Part shown: in pieces, positions 51,388 through 59,015 of the stretch | Position numbering within the stretch: position 1 is the first letter of the stretch | Layout: the number at the start of each line of letters is the position of its first letter | Assembly (NCBI RefSeq): GCF_000718255.1 | Contig: NZ_JOFJ01000012.1 | Coordinates: 186,001-250,000 of the forward strand | DNA: 64,000 nucleotides | DNA from: Spirillospora albida | GTDB lineage: Bacteria; Actinomycetota; Actinomycetes; Streptosporangiales; Streptosporangiaceae | Direction of reading: 5' to 3' | Notes under the pieces: model-generated | What the model was told of the DNA's origin: nothing | Databases searched by the model: none | Seen by the model: only the letters and a program-made list of their open reading frames with translations | Position numbers and translations under genes: made by a program

Positions 51388-52643
51388 CGGCGGACGCCGA
51401 CCGGCTGCGCCGCCTGCTCGGCGGCCCCGACATCGCCTGGCTGCGCGAACGCGTCCGCCACCGCCTCGAACGCGGCCGCCCCCTGACCGGAACGGTCACG
51501 CTGTCGAAGGCGACCCCCGCCCAGAGGCGCGCGATAGAACTCCTCCTGGGCCGTCGCGCCGGAACGGGCACATCCCTCTCGGTCTCACTGGCGGAAGTGG
51601 ACCGGACCCTCCGCGAGAGCGGCGCCGCCCCCGACGGCCTCTCCGCCGCCATCGAGTTCCTGGACGGCCCCGTCGACGACCGGGCACGCCGCGCCGCCGA
51701 AGAGACGGCAGCCTGGCGAGCCGCCTTCGCCCCCCTCGATGACGCCGTCTGCGGACGGGAGGAATTGGCGGGCTGGCGGACCTGGCTCGACTCGACCGGC
51801 CTGGTTCGCCGCCTCGTACCCGGCCCCGCCGAAGCGGCCCCCGTCCTGTCCCGCCTCGCCGCCGTTCTCCGCCGCCTCCCGTCTCCCGACATCCCCCTCG
51901 GCAGGCTGGCCGCCGAGACATGCGGCGACGCGCACGCCCTGGACGAAGGCTCCCCCCTGGCGACCCTGGCCCTCTCCGCCGCCCGAGCATTGGCCGGATC
52001 CCCGTACCGCTCCGGCGGCGACGGCGAATCCCGCCGCGCCGCCTGGGCCGCCGTAGGGGTGCACCTGGACGACCTGTCGTCCCTCGTCCTCTGCCTGGGC
52101 CTCCCCGGCGACCCCGAAACGCCCACCGGCCAGATGCTCGCGTCCATGCGCGAAGCAGGCGAACCGGCCGTCCTCACCCTCCGCCAGCTCCGCCGCCACC
52201 CGCTCCCCCTCCGTGCCGGCCTGGTGCGGATCTGCGAGAACCCCGTGGTGATGGCCGCGGCGGCGGACGCGCTCGGCGCCGCGTGCCCGCCCCTGGTCTG
52301 CACCGGTGGCCGCCCGTCCGCGGCGGTCTGGCGGCTGCTCGAACTCCTCGCGGACGGCGGCGCCGAATTCGCCTACCACGGCGACTTCGACTGGGGCGGC
52401 ATCGGCATCGCCACGGCCGTCCACGAGAGGATCGGCTGGCGCCCCTGGCGCTACGACAAGGCCTCGTACCTGGAGGCCGCCTCGCCCTCCCCCCTCACCG
52501 GCCGCCCCTCCCCCACCCCCTGGGACCCCGACCTGGCCGAGGCGATGACGGAACGCGCCGTCCGCGTGGAAGAGGAACTGGTCCTCCCCACCCTCCTCAA
52601 CGACCTCACCGCATGCGGTCAAGCGTCCGCCGAACGGCCCTGA
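51384..52643 (+). CDS. jetD: Wadjet-like JetD nuclease (TIGR02679/DUF2399)
   Basis: A 419-residue protein of TIGR02679, with the DUF2399 domain at the C-terminus. The catalytic toprim-type end reads CTGGRPSAAVWRLLELLADGGAEFAYHGDFDWGGIGIA; Asp334 and Asp336 (GDFDWGGIG) are the metal-binding D-x-D residues of the topoisomerase-VI-like fold. JetD is the nuclease that cuts plasmids once the SMC complex has loaded. The N-terminal half (DIAWLRERVRHRLERGRPLTGTVTL) is a typical JetD start. The four-nt overlap with jetC completes the operon; gene set and order match the Wadjet type with DUF2397/DUF2398/DUF2399 proteins. Confidence 0.92.
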   Translation: MTADADRLRRLLGGPDIAWLRERVRHRLERGRPLTGTVTLSKATPAQRRAIELLLGRRAGTGTSLSVSLAEVDRTLRESGAAPDGLSAAIEFLDGPVDDRARRAAEETAAWRAAFAPLDDAVCGREELAGWRTWLDSTGLVRRLVPGPAEAAPVLSRLAAVLRRLPSPDIPLGRLAAETCGDAHALDEGSPLATLALSAARALAGSPYRSGGDGESRRAAWAAVGVHLDDLSSLVLCLGLPGDPETPTGQMLASMREAGEPAVLTLRQLRRHPLPLRAGLVRICENPVVMAAAADALGAACPPLVCTGGRPSAAVWRLLELLADGGAEFAYHGDFDWGGIGIATAVHERIGWRPWRYDKASYLEAASPSPLTGRPSPTPWDPDLAEAMTERAVRVEEELVLPTLLNDLTACGQASAERP

Positions 52644-52662
52644 GCGCGGCATCGTCCCGCCC

Positions 52663-52995
52663 GTGAAGTCGTTCCAAGTCGTGCGCGGCTTCCCGCCGGA
52701 CGAATGGACCTCGATGTCGCTCGACGAGTACGCCCTGGGCACGCCCGTCTCGAAGGAATCGTTCTGCTACCGGATGGAGTTCGGAACCCCCGCGTTGTGC
52801 AGCATGCGGGGCGGGAGCGCCGCGAAGCACATCATCTCCGAGACGATCGCCCTCCATCATCGGGACGGGATCGCGGCGCGCGTCACCGTCCTCGCCGTCA
52901 ATGTCCCGGACTGCCTCGACCACATCACCGCCGGCGAGCCTCCGGCCCTGCTCGCCGAGTTGGGCAGGTTGCTCTTGGACCCGCTCGAACTGTGA
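52663..52995 (+). CDS. Short protein or fragment resembling the N-terminus of McrB-like restriction ATPases
   Basis: A 110-residue ORF starting with GTG 19 bp downstream of jetD. The segment GFPPDEWTSMSLDEYALGTPVSKESFCYRMEFGTPALCSMRGGSAAKHII is reminiscent of the N-terminal recognition region of McrB-like AAA restriction proteins (Sl-DYALG, SFC-W-LE, LGSI-GGS-KH); this likeness is recalled, not tested. Only this domain and about 40 further residues are present and no AAA domain follows, so it may be a truncated remnant or a real small protein. No clear ribosome-binding site is visible. Same strand as jetABCD, and probably on the same transcript. Confidence 0.4.
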   Translation: MKSFQVVRGFPPDEWTSMSLDEYALGTPVSKESFCYRMEFGTPALCSMRGGSAAKHIISETIALHHRDGIAARVTVLAVNVPDCLDHITAGEPPALLAELGRLLLDPLEL

Positions 52996-53049
52996 CTCTT
53001 TGGAGTCATGGCGTTACATCGGGGAACGGAGGGGGCGAAGGGGGGCTTC

Positions 53050-53637
53050 ATGCGTGGTCGGAAGGTCGGTTGGGGGTTGGTCGCCCTGGTCGTGGTGGCT
53101 TCTGCGGGTGGGTGCGGGGATGAGGGGGGTGAGCCGGAGGCACCGCCCTCGGTGTCGGGGCCGGTGCCGTCCATGTCCAACGAACCCGTCCCGACGGCGG
53201 GCGCCCTGGAGGGCGGCTGCAACGGGGAGATGCTCTACGCGGAGGTCACCCAGGCTCCGCCCGCGGCGGGGCAGCGCTACGCGCATCTGACGCTGACGAA
53301 CGAGACCGAGTCGGAATGCAAGCTGTCCGGATACGTCGGGCTCCAGCTGCTCACGGCGTCCGACCGGCCGATCCCCACGCAGGCCGAGAAGCTGCCCGCG
53401 CCCAAGCCCACCGTCATCACGCTCACGCCGGACGGGAGCGCGTACGCGCGGCTGAGCTGGACGGTCATCCCCGCGTCCGACGAGCCGCAGGAGGGCGCCT
53501 GCGCGGACACTCCCGCGCTGCTGCGCGTCACCCCGCCGGGCGCGAAGTCGCCCACCACGGCCGGGTGGGAGCTCGGCGCGGTGTGCGCGCACGGGCGCAT
53601 CAAGGTGACCGCGCTCCAGGCGGGCCCGCCGGGCTGA
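53050..53637 (+). CDS. DUF4232 lipoprotein
   Basis: A 195-residue secreted lipoprotein: basic start RGRKVGWGLVALVVVASAGGCGDEGG with a lipobox-like AGGC, a Pro/Ser-rich linker, and a DUF4232 domain (~55-190) with LTLTNETESECKLSGYVGLQLL, a typical beta-sandwich opening, LTPDGSAYARLSW and two Cys (ACADTPALLRV, GAVCAHGRIKV) likely forming disulfides. Common in actinomycetes with no known function. ATG 53050 follows AAGGGGG. A perfect 12-bp palindrome starts right after its stop. Confidence 0.88.
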   Translation: MRGRKVGWGLVALVVVASAGGCGDEGGEPEAPPSVSGPVPSMSNEPVPTAGALEGGCNGEMLYAEVTQAPPAAGQRYAHLTLTNETESECKLSGYVGLQLLTASDRPIPTQAEKLPAPKPTVITLTPDGSAYARLSWTVIPASDEPQEGACADTPALLRVTPPGAKSPTTAGWELGAVCAHGRIKVTALQAGPPG

Positions 53638-53731
53638 GCCGCATGCGGCCACGGCACCCGGCGGTGTTTGCGAGACGATCACGGTGGCTATGCAAGGGGC
53701 AGAGCCGTCGGCACGAGAGTCTGGAATCCCC

Positions 53732-54163
53732 ATGAACGTTCCTGTCAACCGGACGACGGACGCGTCGCCCGCGCCCGTCGACCGGCCCGCCGCCGCGGAC
53801 GTGCCCGGCGAGTTCATCGGCGCGCTCGCCGAGGCGGCCGGCACGGGAACGGGCGGCGTCTTCGGCGAGCCCATCGTCCGCGGGGACGTCACGATCGTCC
53901 CCGTCGCGCGGGTCGCGTACGGGTTCGGCGGAGGTCTCGGGCGGAGCCGCAAGGCGGGCGAGCACGGCACCGGTGGCGGCGGGGGCGGCGGCGGCGCGGC
54001 GGTGCCGATCGGCTACATCGAGATCCGGGACGGCGGTTCGGAGTTCAAGCCGATCCGGCCGCCGCTGCGGGACGCGCTGCTGCCCATCGCGCTGACGCTG
54101 GTCGCCGCCCTGGCACCCGCCGCCGGACGCAGGGTCGCCGGGCGCCTGCGCCGCTCGCCCTGA
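53732..54163 (+). CDS. GerW-family sporulation protein (YtfJ-like)
   Basis: A 143-residue protein of the GerW family. Markers: FGEPIVRGDVTIVPVARVAYGFGGGLG near the centre, a Gly-rich loop (GGGGGGGGA), then PIGYIEIRDGGSEFKPI. In Bacillus GerW (YtfJ) is a spore germination factor; actinomycete homologs are sporulation-associated. C-terminal hydrophobic LLPIALTLVAAL may anchor it to the membrane. An alternative GTG at 53684 would add 16 residues; the start is uncertain. Confidence 0.82.
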   Translation: MNVPVNRTTDASPAPVDRPAAADVPGEFIGALAEAAGTGTGGVFGEPIVRGDVTIVPVARVAYGFGGGLGRSRKAGEHGTGGGGGGGGAAVPIGYIEIRDGGSEFKPIRPPLRDALLPIALTLVAALAPAAGRRVAGRLRRSP

Positions 54164-54211
54164 CCCGGCCGGCGGCCCCGCCGGGTCTTGATCCGGGCGC
54201 GGGCGTCGGGG

Positions 54212-55120
54212 TCACAGGTCCAGGCTGAACTCCCGGAGGAGGGATGGGGTCCGGCTCGGCGGTTGGGCATCGCGGACCGCGAGCAGGTTGTGCACGTGCC
54301 GGTACCGCTCCACGTCGTCCGCGTCGTCGATGTAGTGGGCCGTGGTCAGCTGCTCGCAGTACACGACGTCCGCGCGGCCGCCGTCGCTGCCCCACCGGCG
54401 GCGGGGCAGGCTGAGCAGCGTGAAGGCACCGCCGCAGCCCGCGTGCCCGCCCCGGCTGAACGGGATGATCTGCAGGGTCACGTGCGGCAGCTCGCACATC
54501 TCCCGCAGATGCTCCAGCTGGCGGAACATCGCGGAGCGGCTTCCCAGCGGGCGGCGCAGGGACGCCTCGTCCGCCATCACCCACAGATGCGGCGGATCGG
54601 CGCCGTGCAGGATGTCCTGGCGCCGCAGCCGCAGCTCCAGGCGCATGCTCAGCCGCCTTTCCGCGTCGCCACCGGTGAGCGCCCGGCCGCCCAGCCGGAT
54701 ATGGCTGCGCGCGTAGTCGGGCGTCTGCAGCAGGGGGTGCACGAACTGCACTTCGAGGGAGCGGATCGCCTGCGCTGACTGCTCCCAGGCGATGAAGGGC
54801 TCGCCCCACTTCGGAATGGCGGCGGTGTACTGCGCCCACCAGCCGCTGGTGTTCCCTTTCCGCGCCAGTTCCAGCAGGGTGATGCGCTCGTGGTGGTCGT
54901 GGACGCCGTAGAGGTCGCACAGCTCGATGACCGTCCGGAGGCGGACGGGGGCACCGCCGCGTTCCAGGTGCAGGACGTCCGAGGCGGGCATCCGGAGGGC
55001 GCCGGCGGCCTCCTCCACGGCCAGCGCGTGGCCCTCCCGGTGGCCGCGCATGCGCTGCCCCAGGGTGAAGCGGGCCAGGACCGGCCCGGCCTGGTCGCGG
55101 GCTGCGTCGTCGCGGCTCAC
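54212..55120 (-). CDS. XRE-type regulator with DUF5753
   Basis: A 302-residue regulator. An N-terminal XRE helix-turn-helix (~15-70) has the form RFTLGQRMRGHREGHALAVEEAAGALRMPASDVLHLERGGAPV. The DUF5753 domain (~95-300) has the classical FIAWEQSAQAIRSLEVQFVHPLLQTPDYARSHIRLGG and LREMCELPHVTLQIIPFSRGGHAGCGGAFTLLSL motifs, and ends VVYCEQLTTAHYIDDADDVERYRHVHNLL. Such regulators normally pair with a DUF397 gene; no DUF397 protein is visible here. GTG at 55120 lies 1 bp after the stop of the upstream DUF574 gene, so translation is probably coupled. Confidence 0.9.
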   Translation of the reverse strand: MSRDDAARDQAGPVLARFTLGQRMRGHREGHALAVEEAAGALRMPASDVLHLERGGAPVRLRTVIELCDLYGVHDHHERITLLELARKGNTSGWWAQYTAAIPKWGEPFIAWEQSAQAIRSLEVQFVHPLLQTPDYARSHIRLGGRALTGGDAERRLSMRLELRLRRQDILHGADPPHLWVMADEASLRRPLGSRSAMFRQLEHLREMCELPHVTLQIIPFSRGGHAGCGGAFTLLSLPRRRWGSDGGRADVVYCEQLTTAHYIDDADDVERYRHVHNLLAVRDAQPPSRTPSLLREFSLDL

Positions 55121-55121
55121 G

Positions 55122-55970
55122 TCAGGGCTTACGGCCGACGACCGAGAAGCGGTCGATCTCCTCGGGCTCCCCGAAGGGCAGCGCTTCGGGACGCCACCGC
55201 GTGGAGGACACGACACCCGGCTCGACCAGTTCGAGCCGGTGGAACAGGGCGGCCAGCTGGGCCGGGGTGCGGGACCGGCCGGGCGGGGAGCCGAAGCGGT
55301 TCCACTGCGCGATCGCGTCCTCCATCTTCTGGCCCGTCACCTCCGTCGTGGGATGGGCGACGGCGAGGTGGCTCCCGGACGGCACCGCGTCCATCAGCCG
55401 GTCGATGATGCGCTGCGCCTCGGCGTCGTCCAGCACGTGCCACAGGACGCCGAGCATGGTGATGGCGATCGGCCGGTCGAAGTCCAGCGTGGCGGACGCC
55501 CTCTCGATGATCACTTCGGGCTCGTGCATGTCGGCGTCGAGGTAGTCGATGGCGCCTTCCGGCGTGCCCGACAGCAGGGCGCGCGCGTGGACGAGCACCA
55601 GCGGGTCGTTGTCGACGTAGACGATCCGCGATTCCGGCGCCACGCGCTGCGCGACCTCGTGCGTGTTGTCGACCGTGGGCAGGCCCGTTCCGATGTCCAG
55701 GAACTGGCGGATGCCCTGTTCGCCGAAGAACCGGACGACGCGTCCGAGGAAGGCGCGGTCCGCGCGGGCCTGCGTGACGATGTCGGGCAGCAGCTCCTCG
55801 ATCCGGTCGCCCAGCTCCCTGTCGACCCGGTAGTTCTCCCGGCCGCCGAGCCAGTAGTCCCAGATGCGCGCCGAATGCGACACGGTCGTATCGATCTGCC
55901 TGGACGATTCCAGGCCGGATGTCTTCGGACCGTCCGCGGCCACCGGGCCCACCTCCCGAGTCGGAACCAT
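55122..55970 (-). CDS. SAM-dependent methyltransferase-like protein, DUF574 family (third copy)
   Basis: A 282-residue PF04672 protein with the signature SHSARIWDYWLGGRENYRVDRELG, SAM loop QFLDIGTGLPTVDNTHEVAQ, acidic loop IVYVDNDPLVLVHARALL, and C-terminal VSSTRWRPEALPFGEPEE. It is the first gene of a pair with the XRE/DUF5753 regulator (1-bp gap). ATG 55970 is preferred; GTG 55979 is three codons upstream. Acceptor unknown. The regulator partner may link it to development or antibiotic production, as for other DUF5753 loci (inference). Confidence 0.9.
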   Translation of the reverse strand: MVPTREVGPVAADGPKTSGLESSRQIDTTVSHSARIWDYWLGGRENYRVDRELGDRIEELLPDIVTQARADRAFLGRVVRFFGEQGIRQFLDIGTGLPTVDNTHEVAQRVAPESRIVYVDNDPLVLVHARALLSGTPEGAIDYLDADMHEPEVIIERASATLDFDRPIAITMLGVLWHVLDDAEAQRIIDRLMDAVPSGSHLAVAHPTTEVTGQKMEDAIAQWNRFGSPPGRSRTPAQLAALFHRLELVEPGVVSSTRWRPEALPFGEPEEIDRFSVVGRKP

Positions 55971-56060
55971 GACCGCCACCCTAGGACGACGCGGCCGCCC
56001 GGACGTCCTGTCTGAACAGAAACGGCAGGTACCGGCCAGGCGCGGGCGCCCTCAAGGGTT

Positions 56061-56807
56061 CTACACCGTGGGGAAGCCCTCGGAGCGGTAGGCGTGGCCG
56101 TCGCCCGTCACGGCGGCGGACTCGTAGCCGGAATCGGCCAGGCGCGCCAGCCACAGCAGGCCGTCGAGGCCCATGGCCTGGGCGGCGGTGGCGTAGGCGT
56201 CGGCGACGGCGAGGTCGGGGCCGGTGACGGTCACCGAGCGGAGGGTCGTCGCGGGCTCCCCGGAGTGCGGGTCGATCACGTGGTCGCCGCGTTCGTAGGT
56301 GCCGGACGTGGCGACGGCCAGGTCGGTCGCGGACAGCACCCACGCCTGCTCGCCCGGCTCCCAGGGGTGGCGGACGCCGATCCGCCACGGCCGGCCGGGC
56401 TCCGGGCGGCCCCGGGTGCGCACGTCGCCGCCCGCGTTCACGCAGTGGTTCAGCGATCCGGCCGCCGCCAGGCGCGCGGAGGCGACCTCGACCGACCAGC
56501 CCTTCACGTAGCCGGACGGGTCGAGGCGTCCGGTCGCCCACGCGTCGAAATAGCCGCCGGTCGCCCGCCGGAGTTCGGCGCAGGCGTCCAGGACCTCCTT
56601 CATGTCGGGCGAGCACCCTCCGGCAGGGAGCTCGCCGCGGTCGAGGCGGTTGACCTCGCTGGCGGGCTTGTAGGTGCTGAAGCGCTCGTCCACCTCGTGG
56701 AGCCACGCGCAGGTCCGCTCGACGAGGCCGGTGAGGGTGCCGTGCGGGAGGGGGTCGGCGATGTCGATGGTGACCGCCGTCCCCATCACCTCTTCGACGT
56801 GGAACAT
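56061..56807 (-). CDS. apbE: FAD:protein FMN transferase (ApbE)
   Basis: A 248-residue ApbE-type enzyme that attaches FMN covalently to a Thr or Ser of partner proteins using FAD. Key parts: MGTAVTIDI at the start, RFSTYKPASEVNRLDRGE, CVNAGGDVRTRG, WRIGVRHPW, ATSGTYERGDHVIDPHSGEPA and ADAYATAAQAMG, whose Asp/Ala segment is the metal- and FAD-binding site. It overlaps the FMN-binding gene by one base (TGATG at 56807) and almost certainly flavinylates its SGAT motif. No signal peptide or lipobox, so it acts in the cytosol in contrast to many ApbE proteins. Confidence 0.93.
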   Translation of the reverse strand: MFHVEEVMGTAVTIDIADPLPHGTLTGLVERTCAWLHEVDERFSTYKPASEVNRLDRGELPAGGCSPDMKEVLDACAELRRATGGYFDAWATGRLDPSGYVKGWSVEVASARLAAAGSLNHCVNAGGDVRTRGRPEPGRPWRIGVRHPWEPGEQAWVLSATDLAVATSGTYERGDHVIDPHSGEPATTLRSVTVTGPDLAVADAYATAAQAMGLDGLLWLARLADSGYESAAVTGDGHAYRSEGFPTV

Positions 56808-57295
56808 CAGCGCCGCGCGGCCGCGAGCGCCGACTGCAGCGACGTCCGGAACGAGCCGCTGGTGAAGGTCGCGCCGGACACCGTGTCGACCTGGGCGCTC
56901 TGGGCCGACAGGGCCTCCTGGCGGAGGACGGGGATCGCGCGGGTGTTCACCTGGCGCGTCGTGGCGGGGGTCGTGGCGTGCGTCGCCCGCAAGGCCGTGA
57001 TCTTCCCGCCCGCGACCCTGATCGTGACCTGGATGGGGCCGTACTGGTTGACGGACGCGGCGCCCTTGAACACGCCGTCCTTCAGGCCGATCCGCCGCGC
57101 GGGGGCCTTGCCTCCGGGCGCCCGGGACGCGGGCGCCTTCGACGCCGGGGCCGGTGCCTCGGCCGCGGGCGCCAGGTCGCCGGACGCGGTCTGGCCGGTG
57201 TCCGGCGTCTCGACGGCGTCCGCTCCGAGCTTGGCCGCGAAGATCAGGGCCGCGCTCGTCACCGTGCCGATCACGGCGGCGCTGGTTCGGCGCAT
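56807..57295 (-). CDS. FMN-binding domain protein (flavinylation substrate)
   Basis: A 162-residue exported protein. An N-terminal signal or anchor helix (TSAAVIGTVTSAALIFAAKLGA) leads to an Ala/Pro-rich linker (~35-65) and an FMN-binding domain (~68-162) ending DTVSGATFTSGSF. Thr143 of the SGAT motif is the residue flavinylated by ApbE. It sits between the reductase gene (30 bp upstream) and apbE (1-bp overlap). The set is a known extracytosolic electron-transfer module (membrane reductase to FMN protein). ATG 57295. Confidence 0.93.
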   Translation of the reverse strand: MRRTSAAVIGTVTSAALIFAAKLGADAVETPDTGQTASGDLAPAAEAPAPASKAPASRAPGGKAPARRIGLKDGVFKGAASVNQYGPIQVTIRVAGGKITALRATHATTPATTRQVNTRAIPVLRQEALSAQSAQVDTVSGATFTSGSFRTSLQSALAAARR

Positions 57296-57325
57296 CGGTT
57301 CTCCTCCGTGGTGTCAGAACGTGGT

Positions 57326-58948
57326 TCAGAACTCGAACGGGTCCAGGTGGATCTGGCGGCGGCGCACCCGCAGGTCGCTCAGGGTGGCGAGGGCGGCCCT
57401 GACCATGCCGGGCGGGCCGCACAGGTAGACGTCGCGCTGCTTGACGTCCGGGACGATCTCCCGCATGCCCTCCGGTGTGAACAGCCGGCGCGGGCCCGGC
57501 TCGTCCCGCGAGCCGAGGACGTAGCGCACGTCGATGCCGCGCCGCTGCGCCAGGCCGCGCAGTTCGTCGCCGAACACGATGTCGGCGGGGCCGCCGGCCC
57601 GGTAGACGACGACGGTGCCGCGCGGCAGCTCCTCCAGCAGCGCGCGGACGGGCGCGATGCCGCTCCCCCCGGCGATCAGCAGCGCGGCGCGGCGGACCCG
57701 GTGCTGGGCGGTGAACGTCCCGGACGGCCCGCAAGCGAACACCCGGGTACCGGGACGGACCAGGCCGAGCCCGGCGGTGTAGCGCCCGGCGGCCGAGACG
57801 GTCAGCCGCAGCCATGTGCCGTTCGGCGCGGCGGACAGCGAGAACGGATGCGACTGCCACCAGCCGCGGGCGCCGAGGAAGCGCCAGCGGAAGTACTGCC
57901 CGGCGCGCGCCTCCAGCCGGTCCAGGTTCCGTCCCCCGACGTAGATGGAGACCATCGAGTCCGACTCGGGCACCACGTCCATCACGCAGAGGCGGTGCCG
58001 GAGGTTGAACCAGAGCGGCTCGATGACGCGGCCCCAGACGAGGCAGGAGATGACGAGCGCGTAGAGGGCCGTCCAGTAGAGGCGGGCGAAACCCTCCTCG
58101 GACAGTTCGGCGCCCGCCGAGAACTGGTGGCCGTAGCCGAGGATCAGGATCGCGTACGTGGTCAGGTGCAGCCAGTGCCACAGCTCGTACGGCATCCGGC
58201 GCCGGACGCCCCGGATCGCGAGCGCGCCGACCCCGACCATGATCCCGGCGGCGGTGAACGCGCCGACCATGTCGTCGTAGTCGGTCCACAGCGTCACGGT
58301 CTGGTCGACCACCGAGGACCGCGAGGTCAGCGCGTACCCGACGGTCGTGTACCCGGCGTGGGCGAGCACCGACACGAGGAGCCAGCCGCCGATCCAGCGG
58401 TGCCAGCGGATGAGGTCGTGGCCGCCGATCCAGGTCTCCAGCCACGACACCCGGCTCATCATCAGCACCTGCGTGAGCAGCAGGAACCCGCCGATCATGC
58501 CGGTGACACGGCCGATCCCGGTCACGATCTCGGCCTTGCCCGACAGGGTGCTCGGCGGCGTCGCGAACACCCACAGGCCGACGCTGGTCGCGAACATCCC
58601 CCAGAACAGCAGGACGATCAGCAGCCGGTTCCCCGCGACGCGCGCCGCCGGCGGCTCCGTCTCCCGCGCCTCCCCGCCGGCCGGCGGCCACGCGCTCCGC
58701 GGGTCGGCCGTCGCTGACGCGCCGTGCGCGGCGCGGGAGCCGAACCCGGCGCGGGGGTCGTCGGTCCGGGGGGCGAACCCGTCGCGTGGGCCGAACTCGG
58801 TGCGCGGGCCGCCCGATGCCCGGGAGTCGAGGACGGTGCGCAGGTCGGAGGCCGCGCTCGCGCCGCGGGCGTCGAGCGGGGTGCGGAGGTCGGGCACCGT
58901 TTGCCGGTCCGGCGCGGCGCGCGGATAGGACGAGAGGGGCGCGGTCAT
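57326..58948 (-). CDS. Ferric-reductase-like transmembrane/ferredoxin-NADP reductase fusion protein
   Basis: A 540-residue protein. Residues ~1-100 are disordered with degenerate DxRT/DPRA-type repeats. Six transmembrane helices (~105-310) carry the heme-ligand His residues typical of ferric-reductase-like domains (RWHRWIGGWLLVSVLAHAGY and WHWLHLTTYAILILGYGHQF). FAD/NAD domains follow: WQSHPFSLSAAP, FACGPSGTF, LLIAGGSGIAPVRAL and YLCGPPGMV. It is expected to move electrons from NAD(P)H across the membrane to the FMN protein encoded next. First gene of the operon reductase-FMN protein-apbE. Confidence 0.9.
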   Translation of the reverse strand: MTAPLSSYPRAAPDRQTVPDLRTPLDARGASAASDLRTVLDSRASGGPRTEFGPRDGFAPRTDDPRAGFGSRAAHGASATADPRSAWPPAGGEARETEPPAARVAGNRLLIVLLFWGMFATSVGLWVFATPPSTLSGKAEIVTGIGRVTGMIGGFLLLTQVLMMSRVSWLETWIGGHDLIRWHRWIGGWLLVSVLAHAGYTTVGYALTSRSSVVDQTVTLWTDYDDMVGAFTAAGIMVGVGALAIRGVRRRMPYELWHWLHLTTYAILILGYGHQFSAGAELSEEGFARLYWTALYALVISCLVWGRVIEPLWFNLRHRLCVMDVVPESDSMVSIYVGGRNLDRLEARAGQYFRWRFLGARGWWQSHPFSLSAAPNGTWLRLTVSAAGRYTAGLGLVRPGTRVFACGPSGTFTAQHRVRRAALLIAGGSGIAPVRALLEELPRGTVVVYRAGGPADIVFGDELRGLAQRRGIDVRYVLGSRDEPGPRRLFTPEGMREIVPDVKQRDVYLCGPPGMVRAALATLSDLRVRRRQIHLDPFEF

Positions 58949-59015
58949 GCCCAGTCGTACGGCCGTCCCCCGACCTCCGGTTCGATGCGCCGCCCAGTGA
59001 CCGGGCCGCGCGACC

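Noticed and set aside
53638..53649. Perfect 12-bp palindrome GCCGCATGCGGC after the DUF4232 stop
   Set aside because: It has no loop for a hairpin terminator and is short enough to arise by chance in this composition.
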